NCBI GenBank assembly: GCA_039666455.1
Contig: JAVSLW010000004.1
Coordinates: forward strand, 30,739 to 94,738
Source of the DNA: Methanobacterium sp.
GTDB taxonomy: Archaea > Methanobacteriota > Methanobacteria > Methanobacteriales > Methanobacteriaceae
Direction of reading: 5' to 3'
Length of the DNA stretch: 64,000 nt
Below, one piece after another: positions 17,378 to 25,793 of this stretch. A program made the translations under genes and the position numbers. The notes under the pieces were generated by a model. It made no database searches, was not told the DNA's origin, and was given only the letters and a program-made list of their open reading frames with translations. How positions within the stretch are numbered: the first letter of the stretch is position 1; every line of letters starts with the position of its first letter.

Positions 17378-19144
17378 TTAAATTCCTCTGTACATCTGTA
17401 GAATTTCATCTGTAGTAGTGGCCTCTTCAGGGGACTTTTCGCTGCGCCATCTGATAAATCGAGGGAATCTTAAAGCCAGTCCCTGCTTTTTGGTGCTGTC
17501 CCAGTTACAGGTGTGAACAGGACTTCTGGTAATTTCAGATCCAAGAACTTCAACCACATACTGGGGAGCGAACCAGAAATCAGGCCATATTTCGCGAGAA
17601 ACAACTGCCCTCGCCGGTTTTACATCTACTCGAGTATCAGCGAGTTTTTGAGGCATTTCTGTTATTTCTTCATCAGAAAATCCGGTTCCCAGTTTGCAGA
17701 CAGTCTGGAATATATCCTCATCAGGATTATAAGCAGAGCATAAAACCGCCCCGTAAGTACCACTACGCCGCCCTCGCCCTGAATAAGCGCCTAAAATAAC
17801 TAAATCAAGAGTATCTCTGAGTTTGGATATGTATTCTTTTTTCCATTTAATCCAGGAATAGTCCCTTCCACCTGCATGATAAAAAGAGTCTTTGGCGCAT
17901 GATTTACATACAATACCTTCCAGATTATTTTTTAAACATTCATAAAAGAACTCATCTATATCCTCAAGACTGGAACTTATTTTTCGATGGGCTAAAGTGA
18001 TATGTTTGGACTCATCCACTGTTTTTTCAAGTTTATTCCGTCTTTCAGGGTAGCTTTTATGCAGGTAAGATTTTCCATCAGCATAAAGAATATCAAAAAG
18101 AATATATCTAACTGGAATGGTTTTTTGATACTCATCAACTTTATATTTTCTTCTTCTCTGCATTAACGTCTGGAAAGATCCAAATACATTATTTTCAAAG
18201 TCATATACCATTACTTCCCCATCTAAAATTGCTTCTTCTGCTTCAACGTATTTTTTAATGCTTTCAGTCAAGTCGGGGAATTGTCTGGTAACATCGGTCA
18301 GTCTGCGGGAGAAAAGTTTCACATCACCACCAGATTTATGTGCCTGGATTCTCTCACCATCAAACTTTTCTTCGGCTGAAATATAGTGAGACTTTATTTT
18401 CTGGCATATTTCTTCAAATGACGAAACTCTTTGGGCTAACATGGCTTTTATGGGCCGAAATAATGTAATTTTTATATTTTTTATTCCTTCTAAACCACTT
18501 TCTTTCAAAACTCGGGCCACCAGTCCAATGTCTGAGCTTATATTGTATGCATGTTCAAGTTCTGTTTTTTTCTCTTTTGAACCAAAAAAGGAGACAGATA
18601 AAGCATTAAGAAGAGTCATATCTCCTGCACCGAGCCTCATAGCGCCTGTGGCAAGTCTTGCAATGTATTTTTTGCCTTTTTCGTCTGCTTCAATGAGCAT
18701 GGAAGCCAGAGTTTTTGTTTTAATTTCCTTAGACCCCATTCCACCTGATGCAGCGATTTTTCTAAAACCTTCAAATACATCACTAACAGATAATTCTTCA
18801 TTTACATCAAAATAATCTTTAAATGGGTTGGTTCTGGGTTTAACCATTCGAACAGCAACCTCTCCCATATCACCTATATCACGGGTTTTTCTTTCAACTT
18901 CACTTTTAGAGATGTTGCCTGCAAGTGATATTGCAGACTGGACTGTTTTTTCGCTTAAACCAGGGACAATATTCTCATATTCAGGTGCAATTCTTCCAAG
19001 CAGCATATAACAGACTTTATCTATTTCTTGAAGTCCTGATTTTTTAAAAAGAGCAGCCAGAATTTCAGCCATATCATTTTGAGAACCTGTTTTTTCAATT
19101 TTTTCCAGATCCTTAGCAAATTCTTCAAATTTAATTCCAATCAC
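17378..19144 (-). CDS. Second ATP-dependent DNA ligase
   Basis: A 588-residue paralogue of the ligase at 12945. The adenylation lysine lies in AEEKFDGERIQAH (about residue 258), with FSRRLTDVTRQFPD, ILDGEVMVYD, LEGIVCKS and KWKKEY, and a C-terminal OB domain ending near LRFPRFIRWRSEKSPEEATT. The start is a GTG that overlaps the stop of the upstream primase-polymerase gene (GTGA), so the two are coupled. This pairing recalls the ligase and polymerase activities of bacterial LigD and archaeal NHEJ sets, but no Ku gene lies in the window. A dedicated repair ligase is a reasonable inference. Confidence 0.9.
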   Translation of the reverse strand: MIGIKFEEFAKDLEKIEKTGSQNDMAEILAALFKKSGLQEIDKVCYMLLGRIAPEYENIVPGLSEKTVQSAISLAGNISKSEVERKTRDIGDMGEVAVRMVKPRTNPFKDYFDVNEELSVSDVFEGFRKIAASGGMGSKEIKTKTLASMLIEADEKGKKYIARLATGAMRLGAGDMTLLNALSVSFFGSKEKKTELEHAYNISSDIGLVARVLKESGLEGIKNIKITLFRPIKAMLAQRVSSFEEICQKIKSHYISAEEKFDGERIQAHKSGGDVKLFSRRLTDVTRQFPDLTESIKKYVEAEEAILDGEVMVYDFENNVFGSFQTLMQRRRKYKVDEYQKTIPVRYILFDILYADGKSYLHKSYPERRNKLEKTVDESKHITLAHRKISSSLEDIDEFFYECLKNNLEGIVCKSCAKDSFYHAGGRDYSWIKWKKEYISKLRDTLDLVILGAYSGRGRRSGTYGAVLCSAYNPDEDIFQTVCKLGTGFSDEEITEMPQKLADTRVDVKPARAVVSREIWPDFWFAPQYVVEVLGSEITRSPVHTCNWDSTKKQGLALRFPRFIRWRSEKSPEEATTTDEILQMYRGI

Positions 19145-20079
19145 CTGAACCTATCAGGTAAATTCTTTGAAAAATGGTCTAAATTTTTAATAATGTCTTC
19201 TACTTTACAGTTCAGGAGCTTTTTTGCTAAATCTTCATCATAAAGCATTTTTTCTTTTAAAGGTACCGATACACCGTCGACGGTCTTTGCATCTTTCATG
19301 TGCAGTGAACCTAATGGAACACGGCTTAATTTACCTGAAGGAGTCTGTGAGGGGTCTATGTTAATTGAATCACCATGTCTTTCATGACCTCCCATTACTT
19401 TAAATTCCACCTGCTCATCAACCTTTTTAGCCCACCTGCCGGTAAAATTACGTTCAGGATCATGCTTTGAATACCTGAAATATTCTTCATAGAATGAACT
19501 GGGCTTATTTTCATCTAAAAAGAAGAAAACATGGAATGAATTGCCGGTCCAGCTTATTGAAGGCTCAACATTTCCCATAATTTCTTCAAATTCTTTGTCT
19601 TCTTTTATAGCTTCAACAAATAATCGTGTTGCTTCCTGTGCCTCTTCTGCAGAAATCCCTTCCACCCGGTCTATATCAAAGAATATGCGTTCTATGTCTT
19701 TACCTGGACCTTCATTGTTGGTGGCGTAAAAGAAATCTGCAAGTTTTCTGGGTAGAAAATATTGCCAAACTTTGTTCTGGATGGGGTCAAGGTCTTTTTT
19801 TGCATCTTTCAATGATCTTTTTGATCTAAGCTTTAAAAAGTCAATATCCACAGCTTCAATAAGTTCATCCACGTATAATGGTTCTAATCTGGACCCTCTT
19901 TTAATTAAAAATCCTATTTTACCCCGGGACATCCATATTTTGCCTGCAATTTCTTTATCCTTTAAATATTTCTTCAATTTTGTAGCTGCAACTGCATAAA
20001 TCAGCAGAACGTCAATTTCTCCAAAAGGAGTTATCAATTTGTCAATATTTTTTCTGGCAAAGTTTAAAAGCGTCGGCAT
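19141..20079 (-). CDS. Archaeo-eukaryotic primase-superfamily polymerase
   Basis: A 312-residue protein with AEP catalytic motifs: the metal-binding IFFDIDRV (D-x-D, about residue 136), WTGNSFHVFFFLD (S-x-H, about 183) and a later acidic strand (INIDPSQTPSGKLSRVPLGSLH, about 250). The order and spacing resemble the polymerase domain of LigD and other primase-polymerases rather than the replicative PriS. It overlaps the second DNA ligase and lies upstream of it in the same transcript, so a role in end-filling or gap-filling before ligation is inferred. The ribosome binding site is weak. Confidence 0.78.
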   Translation of the reverse strand: MPTLLNFARKNIDKLITPFGEIDVLLIYAVAATKLKKYLKDKEIAGKIWMSRGKIGFLIKRGSRLEPLYVDELIEAVDIDFLKLRSKRSLKDAKKDLDPIQNKVWQYFLPRKLADFFYATNNEGPGKDIERIFFDIDRVEGISAEEAQEATRLFVEAIKEDKEFEEIMGNVEPSISWTGNSFHVFFFLDENKPSSFYEEYFRYSKHDPERNFTGRWAKKVDEQVEFKVMGGHERHGDSINIDPSQTPSGKLSRVPLGSLHMKDAKTVDGVSVPLKEKMLYDEDLAKKLLNCKVEDIIKNLDHFSKNLPDRFR

Positions 20080-20103
20080 TAAAATCAGCCCGAATGCTTT
20101 AAG

Positions 20104-20604
20104 TTACATAAACCTTTTAAAACGTTCCTTACTTACTTTACATATTGGGCATATTTCCGGAGGTTCTTCTCTTGCACATAAATAGCCACAGACAATGCAC
20201 CTGAATACAGGAAACTCCAGAGAAAAAACTGTTCTTCCTACATGTTCTTTTTTTGCCTGTTCACGTTCGGGGGGTGAAGGTCTCCTTTCAGGAATGGACA
20301 TTAATTCTTTTTTACCCTCCAGAATATCTCCAGATACATAGAGGCCGCAGTAGCATGTGCTGTATTCATTTAAATCAGGGTCTCTGTAATCACATGGACA
20401 GATTATGTCCAGGTCTTCTTCTTTATTTCCTGATGCAAGCCTGCAGGGGCAGGCCCCATAGCCGTACCGTTTGTCATTGATTAAAATACCATTTAAAAGT
20501 TCTTTAGTAAATTCAGTATCAGGATTCAGGTGATATCCAGACGCTTCAACGTCTTTTTTCACTTTCTGGTAGAATTTATCCAGTTCCCTGTTTCCAATAC
20601 TCAT
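20104..20604 (-). CDS. Ferredoxin-thioredoxin reductase catalytic chain with C-terminal rubredoxin-like domain
   Basis: The first ~115 residues are the FTR catalytic subunit: ACPCRLASG (C-P-C), IICPCDY (C-P-C) and STCYCGLYV (C-Y-C) supply the 4Fe-4S cluster and the redox disulfide. A C-terminal domain (about 130-166) has FRCIVCGYLC and EICPICKV, a rubredoxin/rubrerythrin-type iron site. It transfers electrons from ferredoxin to a thiol partner. The start overlaps the glutaredoxin-like gene stop (ATGA), so that protein is the likely electron acceptor. RBS GGAGAAG. Confidence 0.88.
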   Translation of the reverse strand: MSIGNRELDKFYQKVKKDVEASGYHLNPDTEFTKELLNGILINDKRYGYGACPCRLASGNKEEDLDIICPCDYRDPDLNEYSTCYCGLYVSGDILEGKKELMSIPERRPSPPEREQAKKEHVGRTVFSLEFPVFRCIVCGYLCAREEPPEICPICKVSKERFKRFM

Positions 20605-20882
20605 AGGAGCTTCTCCTTCAATTCATCCTTTTTAAATCCTACAATAACGTCTTTATTGTTAATCACTACAGTTGGGAATGAAATTTGAGAGTTCCACTTT
20701 TTAATTTCATTTATAACTTCTGATTTCTCATCACCAGTTAAAAGATCAACATAAATATACTTAAAATCAATTTGCAGTTCTTCAAGAAACATTCTGGTTT
20801 TTTTACACCATACACATGTGCTTAAAGCAAAAAGAACAACGTCTCCTTTCTTTTTTCCTTCAACATGTTCCATTTTCACCAT
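20601..20882 (-). CDS. Glutaredoxin-like thiol-disulfide protein
   Basis: A 93-residue thioredoxin-fold protein with redox centre STCVWCKKTR (C-V-W-C) near residue 22 and the cis-proline strand ISFPTVVINN near 70. It is coupled to the FTR-rubredoxin gene, forming a two-gene ferredoxin-dependent thiol reduction unit. The frame reaches a GTG at 20888, but AGGAG lies five bases before the ATG at 20882, so MVKMEHVEG is the better start. Confidence 0.87.
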   Translation of the reverse strand: MVKMEHVEGKKKGDVVLFALSTCVWCKKTRMFLEELQIDFKYIYVDLLTGDEKSEVINEIKKWNSQISFPTVVINNKDVIVGFKKDELKEKLL

Positions 20883-20997
20883 GATCACTCCTTATTCTGG
20901 TATTAATAATTTGTAACAGGATATACTAATAACTGATTATGAAAAAATCAGAAACCTCTCCAAATAGAATTTCATCTAAAAATAACTAAAATAGACT

Positions 20998-21168
20998 TTA
21001 TTCTATTATTTTCTCGATTATGGATCCACATCCTGGACATTCATACACTTCTAACCAGCCTGTTGGATAGCTATATTCCTCTATTTTTATTAAGCCATTA
21101 TATCCGCAGTTTGGGCACAAGTCAGATGAGTATCCATCTGTTTTCTGCATGTTTAATCTGGACCTCAT
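20998..21168 (-). CDS. Small zinc-ribbon protein
   Basis: A 56-residue protein with two CxxC knuckles, DLCPNCGYNG (about residues 17-26) and YECPGCGSII (about 42-51), a typical zinc ribbon. It begins MRSRLNMQKTDG and ends IEKIIE. The fold could bind nucleic acid or protein; no more can be said. Codons and the paired CxxC motifs support a real gene despite the short length. Confidence 0.65.
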   Translation of the reverse strand: MRSRLNMQKTDGYSSDLCPNCGYNGLIKIEEYSYPTGWLEVYECPGCGSIIEKIIE

Positions 21169-21255
21169 AAAAACCACTGTAATATTTTTTTGTATATTTT
21201 AGTATTTATTTTTTCAGTTATGGGTCTGATTTTTCATGTGAAGAATTTATTTAAT

Positions 21256-21305
21256 AAGTCATTTTTAAAAGAGTATTTTTCATAAATATTGGGTTAAAAT
21301 GACTT
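21256..21305. other. Inverted repeat (long stem-loop)
   Basis: AAGTCATTTTTAA at 21256-21268 pairs with TTAAAATGACTT at 21294-21305 with one bulged base, leaving a 25-base AT-rich loop. It lies in the non-coding stretch between the zinc-ribbon gene and a small hypothetical gene. It could be a terminator or operator; no T-run pattern decides this. Confidence 0.35.
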
Positions 21306-21448
21306 TTTTGGCTAAAAAATGAGAATAATTGGATAAAATAAAAATCTTGAAGAAATTTCATTGAGTTAAGGAAAAGTATATATATTATAATATTAAACAT
21401 GAACATGAAATTAAAATGAATGTTATAGAATAGATCCATGGTTTCAAA

Positions 21449-21673
21449 ATGAGATTATTACTAAAATTCAAAGGTGAGGACGACTTTTCCTATAGAAGAT
21501 TCATTACAAGTACGCCTATTGTTTTATTTGAAAATAATCGGGACAATAAATATTATTCTCTCAAAAATAATGGTGATTTTTCATTTTTCCTGGAAAGAGT
21601 TAAGGAAAATGCTCTTAAAAAGTACAATGCTTATTATGGAGAGGATTATTCTGCTTTAAAATTGACTGAATAG
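21449..21673 (+). CDS. Hypothetical small protein
   Basis: A 74-residue reading frame starting MRLLLKFKGEDDFSYRRF, charged and soluble, with no motif recognised. A TATA-like TATATATTATAA lies about 70 bases upstream (near 21375), but no clear ribosome binding site precedes the ATG. Coding status is uncertain; no opposing gene overlaps it. Confidence 0.35.
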   Translation: MRLLLKFKGEDDFSYRRFITSTPIVLFENNRDNKYYSLKNNGDFSFFLERVKENALKKYNAYYGEDYSALKLTE

Positions 21674-21726
21674 TATGGAAATTGTTATTTTATTTTAAAA
21701 ACAATTCGCATGTATTTACTGGAAAA

Positions 21727-22002
21727 TTATCCTCCAGCAATAGTCTGGAAGATTACAACTTCGTCTTCATCTCCAACTTCTGTCTCCAATCCACCGTTGG
21801 TCCCTACATCTTCACCATTTACGAGTATCTTCATATAATCTCTTATATTTCCTTCCCTGTCAAATAGAGCATCTTTAAATTCATTTCCATATTTTTCAGT
21901 GAGAATATCCATTAAATCTGAGATATTTCCGTTGTATTCAATATTTACGGATCTTTCCCCTGCAATATCTCTAAAACGTGCTAAAAATTTAATTTCAACC
22001 AT
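21727..22002 (-). CDS. MoaD/ThiS family sulfur carrier protein
   Basis: A 91-residue ubiquitin-like protein beginning MVEIKFLARFRDIAGE and ending in the Gly-Gly tail (QTIAGG) that is adenylated and thiocarboxylated in sulfur carriers. It could supply sulfur for molybdopterin (a MoaE gene lies at 58 kb) or for another pathway such as tRNA thiolation or tungsten/molybdenum cofactor synthesis. RBS GGTGATG precedes the ATG. The sulfur-handling genes at 22.6-24.4 kb are close by. Confidence 0.85.
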   Translation of the reverse strand: MVEIKFLARFRDIAGERSVNIEYNGNISDLMDILTEKYGNEFKDALFDREGNIRDYMKILVNGEDVGTNGGLETEVGDEDEVVIFQTIAGG

Positions 22003-22206
22003 AATACATCACCACATTTAATTTTAAAAATATTTATTAATAATGATTTATTTTTATTTGAATTAACAGTTTATAATAACTTAATTTGCTCTCCAAATAA
22101 CTATTGTTATAATTGTGTTATAAATTTAACTATTTGATTTTTCAAGGAAATGGTTTGCAAAAGTATTATATATTCACAGTCGTTATAATATTAATGGTGA
22201 TATTAA

Positions 22207-22605
22207 ATGATAATGACTCAGGAAATGATGGATGCAGTTGAAAAAGATAATGTTGTATTTCTTGCAACTGCAACTAAAGATGGAGTGCCTAATGTTGTTC
22301 CAATTGGATTTGCAAGGCCAGTAGATGAAAAAACAATTATGATCGTGGATAATTACATGAAAAAGACACGTGAAAATCTTGAAAGTAATCCTAAAGCAAG
22401 TTTAGTGCCAAGGGACGCTACTGCATGCCCTTACCAGTTTAAAGGTACAGTTGAAATCCATACTTCAGGTAAAGCCTTTGATGAAGCTGTAGATTGGGCA
22501 AGAAGCGTGATGAGCAAGCTTCCAGCAAAAGCAGCGATTTTACTTAAAGTGGAAGAAATTTATTCAGTTAAACCAGGCCCTGATGCTGGATCAAAAGTAG
22601 ATTAA
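22207..22605 (+). CDS. Pyridoxamine 5'-phosphate oxidase-like flavin-binding protein
   Basis: A 132-residue split-barrel protein of the PNPOx-like family: VFLATATKDGVPNVVPIGFARPVDEKTIMIVDNYMKKT is the typical FMN-binding half. Members bind FMN or F420 and reduce small substrates; the substrate here is unknown. GGTGAT lies six bases before the first ATG (22207); the second ATG (22213) is less well placed. It converges on the IscS-like gene with a four-base overlap of the 3' ends. Confidence 0.82.
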   Translation: MIMTQEMMDAVEKDNVVFLATATKDGVPNVVPIGFARPVDEKTIMIVDNYMKKTRENLESNPKASLVPRDATACPYQFKGTVEIHTSGKAFDEAVDWARSVMSKLPAKAAILLKVEEIYSVKPGPDAGSKVD

Positions 22606-23768
22606 TTTTTTCCAAGAGGACTTATCTTTCTTAAATTTTCCACAACACTGCTTACAGCTTCTGCAACTTTACGAGCATCATCAATGGTGTTAAAGCGTCC
22701 AAAGGTAAATCTGATGGATCCATGCGCCCTTTCAGAATCATTATTTGCTGCCATTATAACATGACTTGCTTCTAAAGTTCTGCTGAAACAGGACGAACCT
22801 GTACTTACTGCAAATCCTCTCATATCAAGATGCAGCGTGATGGATTCGCCTTCAACATATTCAAATGTAATATTAACATTTTGTGGGATTCTTTTAAACC
22901 TGTGTCCATTTAAAACTGTCTGAGGCACTTCTTCTAAAATTCTACTGATCAGGTAGTCACGAATCTTTTGAAGCCGTCTATTTTCTTTATCAGTCACTAA
23001 TTCAACAGCTTTAGCAAAACCAACTGCTCCAGGGACATTTTCAACTCCTCCGCGCAGGTTGAATTCCTGAAAACCACCGTCGAGCCATTTTTTGATGGGC
23101 GTACCTTTACGGATGTAAATGCCGCCTACGCCGTTAGGGCCGTGTATGGTATGTGCTGATACAGAGATCAGATCCACATGTACTTTATTCACATCAAGGG
23201 GTACTCTTTTGAATGTATGGGTAGCATCGGTATGAAATACAACTCCTTTTTCTTTGCAAATCTTTCCAATGGTTTCAATATCCTGTATAGTTCCTATTTC
23301 TTGATTTGCATGCTGAATAGAAACTAAAATAGTTTCATCGCTGATACCATCCCTTAAAACCTCAGGATCTACAAGCCCATACTCATCAACATCAAGATAC
23401 GTTACCTTAAAACCCTGATTTTCCAGAGATTTAGCACTGTTTAAAACCGGGAAGTCTTCAATTTTAGACACTATTATATGTTTACCTTTTTTATTTCCAA
23501 GGGCAAGTGCTACTCCTTTTAATGCCATATTATTTGATTCTGCACTTCCTGATGTGAAAATAAATTCGCCCGGTAATGCTCCCAGGGAACTGGCAATGCT
23601 TTCTCTGCTTTTTTCTAATGCTTCTCTTGCTTCTACACCTAAAGAATATCCAAAATCAGAAGTTGCAACAGCATAAATATCAAAAAAATAGGGCTTCATT
23701 GCTTCTAAGACCTTCTCGTCAAGTCTTGTAGCTGATGAGTTGTCAAGATAAATGTATTTACTGTTCAT
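22602..23768 (-). CDS. NifS/IscS homologue lacking the PLP lysine
   Basis: A 388-residue class V aminotransferase-fold protein resembling cysteine desulfurase. It keeps FTSGSAESNNMALKG, the PLP-stacking His in IQHANQEIGTIQ, and the catalytic-loop Cys in STGSSCFSR (about residue 330). However the Schiff-base lysine of the SxHK motif is Thr (SAHTIHGPNGVGG, codon ACC), and the ring-contacting Gln of DAxQ is His (DATH). Normal PLP-dependent desulfuration is therefore unlikely. Archaeoglobus fulgidus IscS has a similar lysine loss, with a proposed Fe-S scaffold role. It is the last gene of a TusA-DsrE-IscS operon. Confidence 0.85.
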   Translation of the reverse strand: MNSKYIYLDNSSATRLDEKVLEAMKPYFFDIYAVATSDFGYSLGVEAREALEKSRESIASSLGALPGEFIFTSGSAESNNMALKGVALALGNKKGKHIIVSKIEDFPVLNSAKSLENQGFKVTYLDVDEYGLVDPEVLRDGISDETILVSIQHANQEIGTIQDIETIGKICKEKGVVFHTDATHTFKRVPLDVNKVHVDLISVSAHTIHGPNGVGGIYIRKGTPIKKWLDGGFQEFNLRGGVENVPGAVGFAKAVELVTDKENRRLQKIRDYLISRILEEVPQTVLNGHRFKRIPQNVNITFEYVEGESITLHLDMRGFAVSTGSSCFSRTLEASHVIMAANNDSERAHGSIRFTFGRFNTIDDARKVAEAVSSVVENLRKISPLGKN

Positions 23769-23779
23769 GAGCCTGCCAC

Positions 23780-24199
23780 CTATATAAACAGGGTGATCTT
23801 TGAGTCTCGAGCTTCCTGTATGTAGGTACCAACTGCACCATAGTCATCAATCAGGTTCTCCTGAAGTTCTTCTTTTTTAACTCCCATTATTTCCATGGTC
23901 ATTTCACAGGCTATTATTTTTCCCCCAAGCTCTTTAAAATCATTTAATAGTCTTTCAAGAGGTGCTACGTTGGCTTTTTTCATTCTATCTTTAATCATCC
24001 ATCTACCTAAACCCAGAAAATTCATTTTAGACAATGGTCCTTTTTCCAATCCTCCTTTTTGCAGGCGTTGAAGTCCCCAGAAAGTGAAGTAAAGCGATGC
24101 TTCCATCCCCATGGAAAGTGCCCCGTTAGCTATAATAAGTGCGCTGTATATCTTATCCATATCTCCACTGTGGACTATAATTGTGGCTTTATCAGTCAT
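23780..24199 (-). CDS. DsrE-family sulfurtransferase-like protein
   Basis: A 139-residue DsrE/DsrF-like (DsrE2 type) protein: ATIIVHSGDMDKIYSALIIANGALSMGMEASLYFTFWGL at the start and IIACEMTMEIMGVKKEEL with a conserved Cys (about residue 98) that can carry persulfide sulfur. It lies between tusA and the IscS-like gene with short gaps and its own GGTGAG ribosome binding site, so the three probably form one sulfur relay. Confidence 0.85.
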   Translation of the reverse strand: MTDKATIIVHSGDMDKIYSALIIANGALSMGMEASLYFTFWGLQRLQKGGLEKGPLSKMNFLGLGRWMIKDRMKKANVAPLERLLNDFKELGGKIIACEMTMEIMGVKKEELQENLIDDYGAVGTYIQEARDSKITLFI

Positions 24200-24208
24200 T
24201 TTCTCACC

Positions 24209-24430
24209 TTATTTACGGATTTTAATTGTCCATATTCCATTTTCTTCCTGAACATCTATTAACTCCAGACCTAAAGCTTCAACAGCCATTGGAATCTCTT
24301 TTTTGGAAGCGGGATGAGTTCCAGTTACTTTGACTATATCCCCTTCTCGAGCTTTTTTTAATGCTTTTCGAACTTCTACTAAAGGTACAGGGCATGTTTC
24401 TCCCTTCACATCTACTTTTATTTCTGACAT
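24209..24430 (-). CDS. tusA: TusA family sulfur carrier
   Basis: A 73-residue sulfurtransferase with the defining motif GETCPVPLVEVRKALKKA (active Cys13). It passes persulfide sulfur between a donor and acceptor proteins. It is the first gene of the tusA-dsrE-iscS-like operon and has RBS GGTGATC. In the absence of a functional desulfurase in this operon, sulfur may come from another source. Confidence 0.9.
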   Translation of the reverse strand: MSEIKVDVKGETCPVPLVEVRKALKKAREGDIVKVTGTHPASKKEIPMAVEALGLELIDVQEENGIWTIKIRK

Positions 24431-24626
24431 GGGATCACCATTTTAATAATATATTACATTTAAAACAAGATATATTTTTGGATATAATGTAAAAAAATTA
24501 ATATGATGATTTATCTGGATATTTAAGATACAAATATCGCCCTAATCAAAAAAAAGATGTGACGATATTGGTAAAAAATTTTATTTCCTGTTAAAGGATA
24601 TTTGTAATAACTTGACCCCTGAAACA

Positions 24627-25520
24627 TCACGTAAAATTATCTGATAAATTTTTATCATCACAATTAGTTAATATCTTTTTCACTACCTTAATTAAAGCAT
24701 TAACTCCAATTTGTCGAACTTTAGTGTCATCGTCATCCAGTAATGCTATTAATCTACGTAGATGTCCCTTTTCCATGGAAGTTATGGCATAAAAACTTGC
24801 TAATCTTTGTAATGAATCATTTTTACTAAATTCCAGATTCTGTAGATGAAAGTAAGAAGTTATTTCATGTTTAATTAATTTTTTATTGTGAAAACCTTTA
24901 TTTTCATCTAAATATGGGGCCCTTTTATCTATCCTGAAGTTAAAAGTGTGGAACCAGCATAAAAATTTATTAAATAAGTTAGCTGGGAGAATCATCATTT
25001 GAGTATCATCAGTTTCTGGAACTGTAGAAACTTTTCTATCCTGGGAGAAAATAGAAAAACTAAATTTAGATCGGACAACATCAAACTTAATTGTATCATT
25101 TAGTTTAGATAATATGTCCTCAAATATTTCAATTATCTCTATTTTGTAAATTTCTGCAGAAATTGAATCCAGTGAATGATCTGCAAATTCACTAAAACTT
25201 TCTCTATTATGCAACATGTTTTTTAACTCTTTAATGATAAGTTTTTGAATTGACTCATCATCCATCAAGAAAAATAATTTTCCTAATGCAGATGCCCTTA
25301 TATCTCCATTTTTATGAGATATAAGTATTAAAATGATCTCTAAACTCTTTTTTAATTCCTGATTTTGAGTATATTGAATTATATTGCTGAAGATTTCTTT
25401 TAACTCTTTAAGGTCGTGTTTATATGGATAATTCTCGTATATATCATTTTCAGTGCTGTTAGAATACTTTATAGCTTCATTTATGAGCATAAATATTTTC
25501 ATAAGCGATTTTAACCACAT
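24627..25520 (-). CDS. HEAT-like hypothetical protein
   Basis: About 297 residues, helical and charged, with no assigned family. The N-terminus (MWLKSLMKIFMLINEAI) is hydrophobic. Two parts look like HEAT-type helical repeats: ISHKNGDIRASALGKLFFLMDDESIQ (about 75-100) and LIALLDDDDTKVRQIGVNALIKVVKKI near the C-terminus. It probably binds protein partners. The frame reaches a GTG at 25538; a GGGG about ten bases upstream of ATG 25520 favours the latter. Not obviously in an operon. Confidence 0.55.
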   Translation of the reverse strand: MWLKSLMKIFMLINEAIKYSNSTENDIYENYPYKHDLKELKEIFSNIIQYTQNQELKKSLEIILILISHKNGDIRASALGKLFFLMDDESIQKLIIKELKNMLHNRESFSEFADHSLDSISAEIYKIEIIEIFEDILSKLNDTIKFDVVRSKFSFSIFSQDRKVSTVPETDDTQMMILPANLFNKFLCWFHTFNFRIDKRAPYLDENKGFHNKKLIKHEITSYFHLQNLEFSKNDSLQRLASFYAITSMEKGHLRRLIALLDDDDTKVRQIGVNALIKVVKKILTNCDDKNLSDNFT

Positions 25521-25684
25521 AACAATTTTCCCCAACACTTAGTTATTTGTAGTATAATATTATTATTAAGTATAATTTTATTATTACTGGTTATTAAACA
25601 TTATGATACCAAACTGGACTGTATATCAATTTGAATGATGCTCCAGGATATACCGGTGAATCAGAAAAAAGGTGCGTTAGCTTG

Positions 25685-25740
25685 CAAAATTTTCAATTTT
25701 TGATTCGCAAACACCACGTGTTTACTGACCCAAAAACAGA
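25685..25740. repeat. Dispersed palindromic element, copy 2
   Basis: Three hairpins follow one another in the gap upstream of the por operon. They are an AT-rich stem CAAAATT-TTC-AATTTTTG (25685-25702, one bulge), a perfect 6-bp stem AAACAC-CAC-GTGTTT (25709-25723), and an imperfect CCCAAAA/TTTTAGGG stem. The same stem types with three-base loops occur in copy 1 and in the array inside the deoxyhypusine synthase gene. The rest of the gap (25539-25684) holds nothing I can identify. Confidence 0.65.
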
Positions 25741-25793
25741 TTTTAGGGAGTTTTAAAAATTTTTATTATGAAGTTGAAAAGTGCTATGCAACA

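Noticed and set aside
17378..20079. Complete NHEJ operon with Ku
   Set aside because: No Ku-like protein was found among the genes in this window, so only the polymerase-ligase pair is claimed.
21251..21439. 62-codon minus-strand frame
   Set aside because: Phe/Ile/Leu-rich translation of AT-rich non-coding DNA, covering an inverted repeat; no initiation signal.
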